Assembly: GCA_963783695.1 (NCBI GenBank)
Contig: CAWAOM010000001.1
Location: forward strand, 868,001-932,000
Reading direction: 5' to 3'
Length of the DNA stretch: 64,000 nt
Source of the DNA: BM003 sp963783695
GTDB taxonomy: Bacteria > Pseudomonadota > Gammaproteobacteria > Steroidobacterales > BM003
Shown: positions 17,001 through 25,572 of the stretch, piece after piece
How positions within the stretch are numbered: the stretch's first letter is position 1
How the letters are laid out: each line of letters begins with the position of its first letter
The notes under the pieces: generated by a model
The model's input: only the letters and a program-made list of their open reading frames with translations
Databases searched by the model: none
Told to the model about the DNA's origin: nothing
Position numbers and translations under genes: made by a program

Positions 17001-18380
17001 ATGACTGCCGTCCTCGAAATCAACGATGTCGGATTGTTGCTCAGCCTTGATGCCGAACCCATCCTGGAATCGCCCGGTTATGCGATGCTGGATGACAAGG
17101 AAATCGTCGTCGGCGATGACGCGCTGTCGCAGTCCCGGTTACAGCCAAACCGTATCCAGAACCGGTTTTGGGATCAGCTCAGTATGGAAGAACTGCCCAA
17201 GCCGATGGGTCTGGCGCGCAATTACGCGGATCTCGCCTATGCGCATCTGCGCAGCATCAGTACCCGGCTGCTATCTCAGAGCGACAACCGAATCGTTTTT
17301 GCCGTCCCCGGGACTTATCACAGACAGCAACTGGCATTACTGCTTGGAATGGCAAAGGAGTGCGGTCTGGATGTCGTCGGCCTGGTGGACACCGCCGTGG
17401 CCGCCTCGCCGCATGCGGTACCCGGTCACAGCCTGTATTTTCTGGACATCTTCCTGCACCGCACGATTTTGACGGAATTACAGCAAGGCGTTCGGCTAAA
17501 ACGTTCTCGCGTGGACGTTCTCGGCAATATTGGCATCACAACACTGTATGACCGGTGGGCCAACCGCATCGCCGACCTGTTCGTGACGGAGACGCGTTTT
17601 GATCCGATGCATGTCGCCCAAACTGAGCAGGTACTGTACGACCACCTGCCAGGATGGCTGCGCGAGCTGGAGAACACCGGGGCGGCCGAACTGGAACTGC
17701 CAACCGGGCGCAAGTCCTATCATGTAACCGCAAAACGCGAACGCGTGCTGGAGGCGACCAGCGCACATTTTCGTCAGATTGCGGAACAGATCAACACCAG
17801 GATCGGCACAAACGGTCCGGTGGCTTTGCAGATTTCGCATCGGATCGCCGCCCTGCCCGGTCTCAGTGCCGAGCTGGCGCAACAGGTCGATTGCCAGATT
17901 ATAGAGTTGGAGCGTGAAGCGGCTGCGCGCGGAGCAGTGCGCCACGGGGAACACCTGGCCCAACAGGGCAAGGGCGTCAGATTCGTCACCAGTGTCCCCT
18001 GGTCGATGGACATGGCGAAACCCATGCCGGCCGCCGCGGCAACCCCGATGGAAACCAGCGCGGCGCCGCAACCTGTGACAGCGCCGTCTCCCCCGCCACG
18101 CCTTCCAAGTCATGCCGTGGTACATGGCATCGCTTATCAGTTGAACGACCACGAGACCCGGCTCGACTCGCTGTTAGTTGTGCCAGCCGGCTCGGATGCG
18201 GCAGCCATAACTCTGCGTGTGGTAGCCGATGGCGTGCGTATTGACCCGGGTACCGCACAGGTGCGTCACAAACGGCGACAGGTCGATGGCGTCGCGGTAT
18301 TCGGGGTTGGCGACCGGATTATTTTGCCTGATGGCGAAGAAATGCTACTGATTGAGGTGGCCGGAGAAAATGGCCCGTAA
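17001..18380 (+). CDS. Hsp70/actin-fold-like protein with C-terminal FHA-like region
   Basis: A 459-residue cytoplasmic-looking protein. Parts of an Hsp70-type ATPase fold can be traced: a phosphate-1-like start (LEINDVGLLLSLD), IVFAVPGTYHRQQLALLLGMA with GLDVVGLVDTAVAAS where Hsp70 has its VPAYF and NEPTAAA elements, and a degenerate phosphate-2 segment (LYFLDIFLHRTILTEL) without the usual GGG. ATP hydrolysis is therefore doubtful. After a proline-rich linker (about 335-370) the C-terminal 90 residues form a beta domain ending VFGVGDRIILPDGEEMLLIEV, which looks FHA-like. It starts four bases after the channel gene and its end overlaps the next gene. Confidence 0.65.
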   Translation: MTAVLEINDVGLLLSLDAEPILESPGYAMLDDKEIVVGDDALSQSRLQPNRIQNRFWDQLSMEELPKPMGLARNYADLAYAHLRSISTRLLSQSDNRIVFAVPGTYHRQQLALLLGMAKECGLDVVGLVDTAVAASPHAVPGHSLYFLDIFLHRTILTELQQGVRLKRSRVDVLGNIGITTLYDRWANRIADLFVTETRFDPMHVAQTEQVLYDHLPGWLRELENTGAAELELPTGRKSYHVTAKRERVLEATSAHFRQIAEQINTRIGTNGPVALQISHRIAALPGLSAELAQQVDCQIIELEREAAARGAVRHGEHLAQQGKGVRFVTSVPWSMDMAKPMPAAAATPMETSAAPQPVTAPSPPPRLPSHAVVHGIAYQLNDHETRLDSLLVVPAGSDAAAITLRVVADGVRIDPGTAQVRHKRRQVDGVAVFGVGDRIILPDGEEMLLIEVAGENGP

Positions 18381-19467
18381 AAAACGACAAACCAACGTTT
18401 TCAGCTTGTCCTTCCTCGACTGCATGTCGTGCGGGTTTGGCGCTGTAGTGCTGTTCTTTATGATCATCAATCACGCTTCCGAGGTTCGCTCGGACGAAGT
18501 CAATGAAAAGCTCCTGGCCGAAGTCAGCCTGCTCGAGCGCCAGGTGCTGGATGGCGAACGGCATAAGGTCGAGTTACGCAATTCGATTGATGACATTGAC
18601 AAGGAATCGGTTATCACCGAGGGACTGTCCGCGGTAGTCCTGAGCGACCTCGAAGTCATTCAGGATCAACTTGCCGATATGGACGCGCTAACCGTCGCGC
18701 AGCGTGAACACATCAACAAACTCAAGTCCGATCTGAAAACGATCGAAGAGGAAAAGAAACGCCTGGAAGGTGCGCGCGCCAGTGAGGATGACGAGGGTGG
18801 CGCCACGAGAACCTTTGTCGGCCAGGGTGACAGACAATATCTGACCGGCCTGAAAGTCGGCGGTGAACGTATTCTGATCCTGGTCGATGCCTCCGCCAGC
18901 ATGCTCGATTCGAGCATCGTAAACATTATCCGGCGCCGCAATATGTCCGATGCGGAGAAGCTGAAAGCGCGCAAGTGGCAACGCACCATCAATGCGGTGG
19001 ACTGGCTGAGCACGCAGATTCCGGTCGAGAGCAAGTTCCAGATCTATACGTTCAACACCTCTGTACAGGCCGCCATCCCCGATACGCTCGGCGACTGGGT
19101 CGAAGTGGACTCGGGACGCAACCTCAACACCGCGATTGACGGGGTGAAAGGCTATGTTCCGGCGGGCGGCACCAGCCTGCACGCGGCATTCACCGCGGCG
19201 CGGGCTTTGAAGCCCATGCCCGACAATATTTATTTGCTCACCGACAGCCTGCCGACACAGGGTGCTTCTCCGCCACGACGAACTACGGTCAATGGCAAGA
19301 ACCGCATCAAACACTTCGAAGACGCCATTGCCACGCTGCCGCTGGGCATACCCGTCAATATCATTCTGCTGCCGATGGAGGGCGACCCCATGGCCTCCGC
19401 CGCATTCTGGCAGCTCGCGCAGGTCACGGGCGGATCGTTCATGAGCCCTTCAAAGGACTGGCCCTAG
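18370..19467 (+). CDS. VWA protein with ExbD-like membrane anchor (1)
   Basis: ATG 18370 overlaps the end of the previous gene and gives 365 residues. The N-terminus is basic, then FSLSFLDCMSCGFGAVVLFF (11-30), a single membrane helix with Asp17 at its entry. The pattern is close to the NLTPLIDVVFLLLIFFM helix of ExbD/TolR, where that Asp carries protons. A coiled coil follows (about 45-135). The VWA domain begins about 165 with ILILVDASASM, giving an intact DxSxS metal-binding motif. It probably faces the periplasm. Paralogous to the next gene. Confidence 0.8.
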   Translation: MARKKRQTNVFSLSFLDCMSCGFGAVVLFFMIINHASEVRSDEVNEKLLAEVSLLERQVLDGERHKVELRNSIDDIDKESVITEGLSAVVLSDLEVIQDQLADMDALTVAQREHINKLKSDLKTIEEEKKRLEGARASEDDEGGATRTFVGQGDRQYLTGLKVGGERILILVDASASMLDSSIVNIIRRRNMSDAEKLKARKWQRTINAVDWLSTQIPVESKFQIYTFNTSVQAAIPDTLGDWVEVDSGRNLNTAIDGVKGYVPAGGTSLHAAFTAARALKPMPDNIYLLTDSLPTQGASPPRRTTVNGKNRIKHFEDAIATLPLGIPVNIILLPMEGDPMASAAFWQLAQVTGGSFMSPSKDWP

Positions 19468-19479
19468 CGTGAGAGCGAC

Positions 19480-20508
19480 ATGAAGAAAAAGGGAAGACGA
19501 GACGTCGAGGCCTTCAGTATGTCGTTTCTCGACGCCATCTGTTGTGGCTTTGGCGCGATCGTTCTTTTGCTGGTGCTGTCAAAAACCGCCGAGCCTTTTA
19601 TCCTTGAGGAGACGACACAGGAGCTCGAGGCGCTGATCGCCAATCTGCAGGAACAGCTTTACGAAATCCGCGGTGAAACCACGGTCATGAACCGCACAAT
19701 GGTCACCCGGAAAGACCAGCTTGCGGCCGAGAAGGAAAAACTCGCCCGGCTCCAGGGAGACCTCTCGAACATTCGCGGCGAGTTTGAGGCTTCGCGTGAT
19801 GCGTCCGATGTCGCCGATGTCATCGAAGGCCGCCTTGCCACGGCGCGGCAGAGCCTGTCAGCGGAAATGCAGCGACTGCTCGGTGAGAATTTTCGCCGGA
19901 AACCCAAAGACCAGACCGTCGGCGGCATCCCGGTTGACAGTGAATACATTATTTTCATCATTGACACCTCGGGGAGCATGGTGAATTACGGCTGGGACCT
20001 GATGATGCAAAAGGTCGAAGAGACCTTGCAGGTCTATCCGGATGTGAAGGGAATACAGGTAATGAACGACATGGGCGACTACATGTTCAGTCGCTATGCC
20101 GGGAAGTGGATACCGGACACGCCGGCGCGGCGCAAGGCAATCATGAGTCAGCTCAGGTCATGGACTCCATTTTCCAACTCGAGCCCGGTTGAAGGCATCA
20201 CCAAAGCAATCAGGACTTTCTATTCGCCGGGCAAAAAGATCAGTTTGTATGTGCTGGGCGACGAGTTCACCGGAGGATCGATTGAGCGGGTCATTGACAC
20301 GATAGATCGAATCAATAAGGAAGACGACAAGGGCAACCGGCTGGTGCGTATTCACTCGATTGGATTTCCGGTCACGTTTCAACGTGGCGCCGCCCTGGCA
20401 ACAACAGGCACCCGATTCGCTACCCTGATGCGTATTCTGTGCGAAAAGAACGGTGGCACATTTGTCGGGCTCAATACGTTTGAACCTGAGTCGCACTACG
20501 GACTCTGA
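19480..20508 (+). CDS. VWA protein with ExbD-like membrane anchor (2)
   Basis: A 342-residue protein with the same architecture as its neighbour: basic start, AFSMSFLDAICCGFGAIVLL (11-30) with Asp18 at the head of the helix, a coiled coil (about 45-115), and a VWA domain with DTSGS (162-166). Conserved spacing between anchor and VWA domain suggests the two proteins form a hetero-oligomer above the channel protein. The start follows the previous stop by 12 bases, with GAGAGCGACATG providing a weak ribosome-binding site. A similar SFLDxxxCGFGA leader is, to my knowledge, found in other VWA proteins, but I know of no assigned function. Confidence 0.8.
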   Translation: MKKKGRRDVEAFSMSFLDAICCGFGAIVLLLVLSKTAEPFILEETTQELEALIANLQEQLYEIRGETTVMNRTMVTRKDQLAAEKEKLARLQGDLSNIRGEFEASRDASDVADVIEGRLATARQSLSAEMQRLLGENFRRKPKDQTVGGIPVDSEYIIFIIDTSGSMVNYGWDLMMQKVEETLQVYPDVKGIQVMNDMGDYMFSRYAGKWIPDTPARRKAIMSQLRSWTPFSNSSPVEGITKAIRTFYSPGKKISLYVLGDEFTGGSIERVIDTIDRINKEDDKGNRLVRIHSIGFPVTFQRGAALATTGTRFATLMRILCEKNGGTFVGLNTFEPESHYGL

Positions 20509-20514
20509 CCATAT

Positions 20515-21174
20515 ATGGGCGCAATGAAAATAAACAGTTACCAAATGCCATTCTCAATCCGCCCGGTCGCACATCGCATGCTGTACGTCGTTGTATTGAC
20601 AGTGCTAAGTGCGTGTACTCACAGCGTACCGGTCGAAACCGAGTTCCCCGAGCCTCTGATTGCGCCCATGCCAGTCGAGGTTGCTGTATATTACGATGAG
20701 AGCCTCACCGGCTTCGAGCACACCGAACTCATCGAACAGGGGTCGGATTGGAAAGTAAAACTGGGCGATGCCAATCTGCGGATGTTCGAGCGTCTTTTTG
20801 CATCGATGTTCGAAAATCTGGTACCGGTCGACTCGCCCGACGCGGGTTTCGCCCAGGGAAGCAGGTTCGAGGCGATTATTATCCCGGCAATCGAGGAAAT
20901 GCAGATTGCCCCGCCACGCTACGGTGAATCCGAGTTTTTCGAGGCCTGGATCCAGTACCGGGTGGAAGCATTTCACCCGAACCGCGAACCGATCGTGAAC
21001 TGGCTGGTCAGCGGATACGGCCGTAGCGAGGGGTCCATGCTGCAACCGTCGAAGTCGTTGCAGGAAGCTACTGTTCTGGCAATGCGAGATGCGGCTGCCA
21101 ATATCGTTATTAAATTCAGGCAACAACCGCGCATCCGTGAATGGCTTGATCAACAGGAAGGCGCCAATGAATAA
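20515..21174 (+). CDS. Predicted lipoprotein, unknown family
   Basis: Up to 219 residues; in-frame ATGs at 20515, 20524, 20545 and 20578 make the start uncertain. All lead to MLYVVVLTVLSAC, a lipobox with the modified cysteine about residue 34 from the first ATG. The mature part is alpha/beta (PVEVAVYYDESLTGFEHTEL, then NLRMFERLFASMFENLVPV and IIIPAIEEMQIAPPR). It recalls curli/CsgG-like or DUF-type lipoproteins but I cannot name it. Its end overlaps the start of the following lipoprotein gene, so the pair is co-translated. Confidence 0.7.
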   Translation: MGAMKINSYQMPFSIRPVAHRMLYVVVLTVLSACTHSVPVETEFPEPLIAPMPVEVAVYYDESLTGFEHTELIEQGSDWKVKLGDANLRMFERLFASMFENLVPVDSPDAGFAQGSRFEAIIIPAIEEMQIAPPRYGESEFFEAWIQYRVEAFHPNREPIVNWLVSGYGRSEGSMLQPSKSLQEATVLAMRDAAANIVIKFRQQPRIREWLDQQEGANE

Positions 21175-21871
21175 ATCATCTGGCACACGATCAAAAGGCT
21201 ATGGCATCCGTTTCGGGGCAACTGCCGTATTTCTTCAGGCCACGCTTTTGCTCGCCACGAGCGGATGTGTCAATTCGAGAATCGAGCAGGTCCGGCAAGG
21301 CTCGACGGTGTTACAGGATGGCGAAGCCATCGTAATTCTCGCGCGACGCCATGACCATGCCGGCGAGACCGAGTCGAGCTTCACCGATTGTATCGAGGAC
21401 AAGCTCGCCAAGGGTGATTCGCCCTTGAATGTGCATCCGAACGAGGAATTCATCGATGCGATGTTCCCCTGGTTCGAACCCTCCGTTGCACCATTGTCAA
21501 CGGACTCGCTGCCGCAATTGCTCGCCCATCCGGGGGTGCGCGACAAGATTGAGCAAACCGGGGTGCGCTATGTGGTTTGGCTCGACGGCAGCACCGAGCG
21601 GATCGATAGTGGCGGCAGCATGACCTGTGCGATCAGTCCGACCGGCGGCGGCTGTCTCGGGTTTGGCTGGTGGGAAGATGCCTCGGACTACGAAGCGACC
21701 GTATGGGATCTCAAGAGTTCAAGCGCCGCGGGAATGGTTAGCGCCGATGTCAGCGGCACTTCATACATGCCTGCTTTCGTCGTTCCCATCCCACTGATTG
21801 CACGCACCCAGTCGGCCGCCTGCAGCGGCCTGGCGCGGCAGCTGAGCGTGTTCCTCGCGCAGGCGCCCTGA
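21167..21871 (+). CDS. Predicted lipoprotein, unknown family
   Basis: ATG 21167 overlaps the preceding stop codon and gives 234 residues with a twin-basic leader and lipobox LLATSGC (cysteine near 33). The mature part has several cysteines (TDCIEDKLA, GSMTCAISPTGGGCLGFGWW, SAACSGLARQL) that could form disulfides in the periplasm, plus a beta-rich core (YEATVWDLKSSSAAGMVSADVSG). It is the last gene of the same-strand cluster. No family recognised; the pairing with the previous lipoprotein suggests a joint outer-membrane role. Confidence 0.7.
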   Translation: MNKSSGTRSKGYGIRFGATAVFLQATLLLATSGCVNSRIEQVRQGSTVLQDGEAIVILARRHDHAGETESSFTDCIEDKLAKGDSPLNVHPNEEFIDAMFPWFEPSVAPLSTDSLPQLLAHPGVRDKIEQTGVRYVVWLDGSTERIDSGGSMTCAISPTGGGCLGFGWWEDASDYEATVWDLKSSSAAGMVSADVSGTSYMPAFVVPIPLIARTQSAACSGLARQLSVFLAQAP

Positions 21872-21891
21872 ACCAGCACGGTCGCTGACCG

Positions 21892-23367
21892 CTATTCGAT
21901 CACCTTGAACAGTTGCCCGGCCTCGGGCTCGTCATGTGGCCCAAGATCATTGAGCAGTCGCAGCTGCTGGTCAACGTAACCTGACAACGCAGAGCGGCGC
22001 GCCAACACTTCGATTGTCGTACCCGGGCCAATTTCGATGACTCTCACCGCAATCGGTCGGGTTAGCGGACGCTCATTCGGTTTCAGATCGTCAAAACTGA
22101 AGATGGTCGATATGAATTCGCGATCGGCGGCAATCTTCGACAAATCTTTGCGCCCGGCTCCGGAAAACACAAAAGCCTTGCCTTTGCGTGGATCGAAAAT
22201 TACCGCAGTACGGACAGGTCTCGGACCGTACGGTGACGGCGCCCGCTCGGCAATTGCAATATAGGCCGGCTTGCCTGCGATCGTAAGCGCCCGCCCGTCT
22301 TCGAGATTGGTCAACCCAAGCTTGCCACTCATAAACTGCTCCGGCGTGGATCCGTCGCGAGGCATCGGCAGACTGCGCACATGCAACGTTGCCTGATCAC
22401 CCGGAGAATGTGACACGATCGCGCTCTGCGCCGACTCGACACGCCAGCCTTCAGGAAAAGTGATCTTCATGCGCAAGCCGGCATGGTAGAGCTTGTTTCC
22501 GCGGATTACGCCACCCGCCGCACTTTTCCCCCACAGCAGGCCATTTATGCGTTTGAGGTACTCGTCGCGCCGGACCATTTCCGGACTGCCGAAACCCACC
22601 GCGCTCGCCGCATCGATTGCCTCGCCAAGACGGGTATCGTTATCCGGGTGACTGGCAAACCAGCCATGGTAGACCTTTGCTTCCCGGCCCTCGATTCGCG
22701 CGCGTTCGAGCTCGAATTGTTCGCGCCGTTTCAAGATATCGATCACTTCGAGCATCGACTGCGGGGGATAGTCGGTTTTCGCCAGGTACCGAGCACCCAG
22801 AGAGTCTGCCTCGAGTTCCATTCCACGGCCGTAACCGCTGAGTAAAACACCGCCGAACATATTGGTGAGATCGCCCGCACCGCCGGTCCCGGTCGCCACA
22901 CTTGCCGCGGTGCTCACTGCTCCAACGACCTTGTTCTTGCTATCTTGTCGAACGGCATGGCGACCTGTGACATGACCAATTTCATGACCGAGAACGGCGG
23001 CAAGCTCGGCCTCCGAATTCAGGTACGCCATCATCCCGCGCGTGATATAGATGAATCCGCCGGGGATGGCGAACGCATTAACCGCGTCATCGTCGACCAG
23101 CGTGAACGTCCAGGCGAGATCGGGGCGTTCGCTAACCGCGGCAAGACGCTGGCCAATCTTGTTTACGTAATCCTGCAATGCCGGATCCGGATAAACCCGG
23201 AACTGTTTCAGCACCTGCTCGTGCGAGGTTTGTCCGAGCTCGATTTCGGATTCCTCTGACATCAGCACGAAATCGACTCCGCCGGTTGCCGGATTACTGG
23301 CACAACCAGCAAGCCATAGCGAAACGCCAGCAATTCCGAGAAAGTTAATTAGGCGAAACATTTTCAT
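21892..23367 (-). CDS. M48-family metalloprotease lipoprotein
   Basis: I start at 23367, where MKMFRLINFLGIAGVSLWLAGC gives a lipoprotein signal and GGGGAC lies upstream; the frame is open for another 110 codons but without leader or family sequence. The 491 residues contain an M48 peptidase domain: HEIGH at 128-132 and the third zinc ligand in GMELEADSLGARYL. The C-terminal 200 residues form an extra beta domain (ITFPEGWRVESAQSAIVSHSP). It resembles BepA/YfgC-like or LoiP-like envelope proteases that act in outer-membrane quality control. It converges on the cluster just upstream. Confidence 0.87.
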   Translation of the reverse strand: MKMFRLINFLGIAGVSLWLAGCASNPATGGVDFVLMSEESEIELGQTSHEQVLKQFRVYPDPALQDYVNKIGQRLAAVSERPDLAWTFTLVDDDAVNAFAIPGGFIYITRGMMAYLNSEAELAAVLGHEIGHVTGRHAVRQDSKNKVVGAVSTAASVATGTGGAGDLTNMFGGVLLSGYGRGMELEADSLGARYLAKTDYPPQSMLEVIDILKRREQFELERARIEGREAKVYHGWFASHPDNDTRLGEAIDAASAVGFGSPEMVRRDEYLKRINGLLWGKSAAGGVIRGNKLYHAGLRMKITFPEGWRVESAQSAIVSHSPGDQATLHVRSLPMPRDGSTPEQFMSGKLGLTNLEDGRALTIAGKPAYIAIAERAPSPYGPRPVRTAVIFDPRKGKAFVFSGAGRKDLSKIAADREFISTIFSFDDLKPNERPLTRPIAVRVIEIGPGTTIEVLARRSALSGYVDQQLRLLNDLGPHDEPEAGQLFKVIE

Positions 23368-23687
23368 TAGCAGTCGTCCCCTGCACTCAATTTTCAGACC
23401 GGCGCGAACATTGCGGAGTCGATTATATAGACAAGCCGCAGGGAAAATTGATCCGGCCAATTTTGCCGCCGTGGAGACGACCGTGAGAGGTCCGCTGCAG
23501 CGCGCTGCCCGATGCGCCGGGCAAGTCCGATTCAGGCCTTCCTGCAGCGCGCACGCAACGGCACATCGACCCCGGTCATGGCGACACAAGCTACGCCATT
23601 TTGCAGGCGGACCGGCGCCCTTCCCTGCTAGAATAAGATGCTTAACGGCGGAAATACGCCACTGGTTGACACGCAGGAGTCGTTTAC
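23368..23687. other. Intergenic region between M48 and aminotransferase genes
   Basis: A 320-base gap between divergent genes. It holds the candidate minus-strand -10 above and, at its right end, GCAGGAG before the aminotransferase ATG. TAGAAT at about 23630 may be a plus-strand -10. I see no credible gene or RNA. Confidence 0.4.
23422..23427 (-). promoter_or_regulatory. Candidate -10 element for the M48 gene
   Basis: On the minus strand this reads TATAAT, the perfect -10 hexamer, 55 bases upstream of the chosen ATG at 23367. A matching -35 is weak (AT-rich CAATTT region). Confidence 0.45.
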
Positions 23688-25193
23688 ATGGCCACCGCTG
23701 TGGATGCATTTGACAATAATGTTCTCTCGAAACTCAGCCAGCTGCGTTCGGCGCCCGGTAGCGTGCTGACGAGAGGATTACCCGATTCTGACATCGAACG
23801 CTTTGCGCGCACGGATGCATCCCTGGTCAGGGCGATTGACGATGCAGGTGCCGGGTTCGAGCGATTGCGCGAGAAATATCCCGATCTGGCCGCGGCAGAC
23901 GAGACAAAACAGATCCATGATTTGCAGCAGGGAATAGTCAATTTCTATGCGCAGGATACGGTCAATCCGTATGTTGCGCTTGCGGCGCATGGCCCATGGA
24001 TTATCACGACCAAGGGAGCCGTAATTCATGATTCCGGTGGCTATGGAATGCTGGGTCAGGGGCACGCACCCGAGGCGGTGCTGGCGGCAATGAGCAAGCC
24101 GCACGTCATGGCAAATGTGATGACACCGAGCCTGAGCCAGATGCAGCTGGTCGATGCGTTACGCGAGGAGATTGGTCATACGCGGGAAGGCGGTTGTGAC
24201 TACGAGAGCTTCGTTTTCATGAATAGCGGATCTGAGGCAGTCACCGTGGCGGCTCGCATCTCCGACGTGAATGCTCGCGAATTGACCGACCCCGGCGCCC
24301 GCCATGACGGCAAACCGATCCGGATGCTGTCGCTTGAAGGCGGCTTTCACGGCCGCACCGACCGACCCGCGCAATATTCCGATTCAACCCTGCAGACTTA
24401 TTCCCGTTATCTCGCGTCATTTCGTGATACCAGCCGACTTTGGACCGTGGCGCCAAACGACTCCGATGCGATTCGCCGCATTTTCGCGCGAGCAGACGAA
24501 GAAGGGGTATTCATTGAGTCGATGTTTATTGAACCGGTCATGGGCGAAGGCAACCCGGGCCTGGCGATCGAACGCGATTTCTATGACCTCGCGCGCGAAC
24601 TGACCCTTGCACACGGCAGCCTGTTGTTGGTCGATTCGATCCAGGCTGGCCTGAGAACCCATGGGGTACTGTCTATTCTCGATTATCCGGGGTTCCGGGA
24701 CGCTCATGCGCCCGACATGGAAACGTACTCCAAGGCTCTCAATGCCGGCCAGTTCCCGCTGTCAGTGCTGGCACTGACAGCGCGCGCTGCCGGGCTGTAT
24801 CGGCGTGGCGTCTACGGCAACACGATGACCGCCAACCCGCGTGCGCTTGATGTTGCCGTCGCCGTTCTGGAGGGTCTGAGTCCGGGACTGCGCCGCAATA
24901 TCTGCGAACGTGGCGAGGAATTCGTGGCAAAACTCCGCCAGCTTGCGGCTGAAACGAACGGAATCATTACCCAGGTCCAGGGAACAGGACTGCTGGTTGC
25001 CGCCGAACTGGCCGACGGCTATCGCTCGAGCGGCCATGCCAGTGTCGAGGAAGATATGCGCCGCCACGGCATCGGCGTGATCCATGGCGGCCACAACGCG
25101 CTGCGGTTCACGCCGCACTTTGCCATTACCAGCGCGGAAGTCGATCTGATAGTCAAACAACTTCGAGAGGCGTTGCTGCGAGCCGCCGGCTGA
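23688..25193 (+). CDS. Class III PLP aminotransferase
   Basis: A 501-residue fold-type I aminotransferase. The segment FVFMNSGSEAVTVAAR (about 170-185) is the class III cofactor-phosphate site, EGGFHGRTDRPAQYSD follows, and Lys349 in METYSKALNAGQFPLS is the likely Schiff-base lysine. The usual DExxxG acid reads LLVDSIQAG, with Asp kept. The N-terminal 90 residues are longer than in acetylornithine-type enzymes. GCAGGAG lies upstream of the ATG. It stands alone, so neighbours do not hint at a substrate; an omega-amino-acid or lysine-6-aminotransferase-like role is possible. Confidence 0.85.
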   Translation: MATAVDAFDNNVLSKLSQLRSAPGSVLTRGLPDSDIERFARTDASLVRAIDDAGAGFERLREKYPDLAAADETKQIHDLQQGIVNFYAQDTVNPYVALAAHGPWIITTKGAVIHDSGGYGMLGQGHAPEAVLAAMSKPHVMANVMTPSLSQMQLVDALREEIGHTREGGCDYESFVFMNSGSEAVTVAARISDVNARELTDPGARHDGKPIRMLSLEGGFHGRTDRPAQYSDSTLQTYSRYLASFRDTSRLWTVAPNDSDAIRRIFARADEEGVFIESMFIEPVMGEGNPGLAIERDFYDLARELTLAHGSLLLVDSIQAGLRTHGVLSILDYPGFRDAHAPDMETYSKALNAGQFPLSVLALTARAAGLYRRGVYGNTMTANPRALDVAVAVLEGLSPGLRRNICERGEEFVAKLRQLAAETNGIITQVQGTGLLVAAELADGYRSSGHASVEEDMRRHGIGVIHGGHNALRFTPHFAITSAEVDLIVKQLREALLRAAG

Positions 25194-25572
25194 TCTGCGA
25201 TGGCGGCCCGGACGCAGCGGCGGCGTCCCGACCACCGCCGTATCAGCCTGGTGCTGTATCGCCACTCGATACTGGCGGTCGTGCACAGGCTAATCATTCT
25301 CGCCGCGCCATCCTGTAGCGGGCAGCGCCGACCCTTTCCTGCTGCCGCACGGTCTTTGCAGCCTCTGCCATCCAGCGCCGTCCGCGCGGGACCGTGACTG
25401 TCGCCGCTCAACAGAATCGACTGCTCGTCAGCGGAACTCGCCCGCCAGGTCACGGGCGGCAGCCGCACCGGCCGCGGGCAATGCCGCGGCCATACGGATT
25501 ATTGCCGCGGAGGTTGCCACAGATTTCTCCTCTGCGTATGTTCGCTTTTTCCATCAGATCGGGTCCGGTGCC
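25194..25572. other. 379-base gap before the kinase gene
   Basis: No convincing gene. The only open frames are short and of unnatural composition. A 31-codon GTG-started frame on the minus strand behind a GGAGAA has no recognisable content. The stretch may hold the promoter of the kinase/phosphatase pair, though no clear hexamers are seen. Confidence 0.35.

Noticed and set aside
16197..20508. Zorya-type anti-phage defence (MotA-like channel with partners)
   Set aside because: No ZorC/ZorD-type, helicase or nuclease gene is present and the partners carry VWA, not OmpA-type, domains; the neighbourhood is envelope-related, not a defence island.
23368..23709. N-terminal extension of the M48 protease
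   Set aside because: The extra codons lack a leader or conserved sequence and run across a good -10 element; the lipoprotein start at 23367 fits the family.
25194..25572. Small genes in the gap before the kinase
   Set aside because: Short frames on both strands have no ribosome-binding site plus family sequence together.
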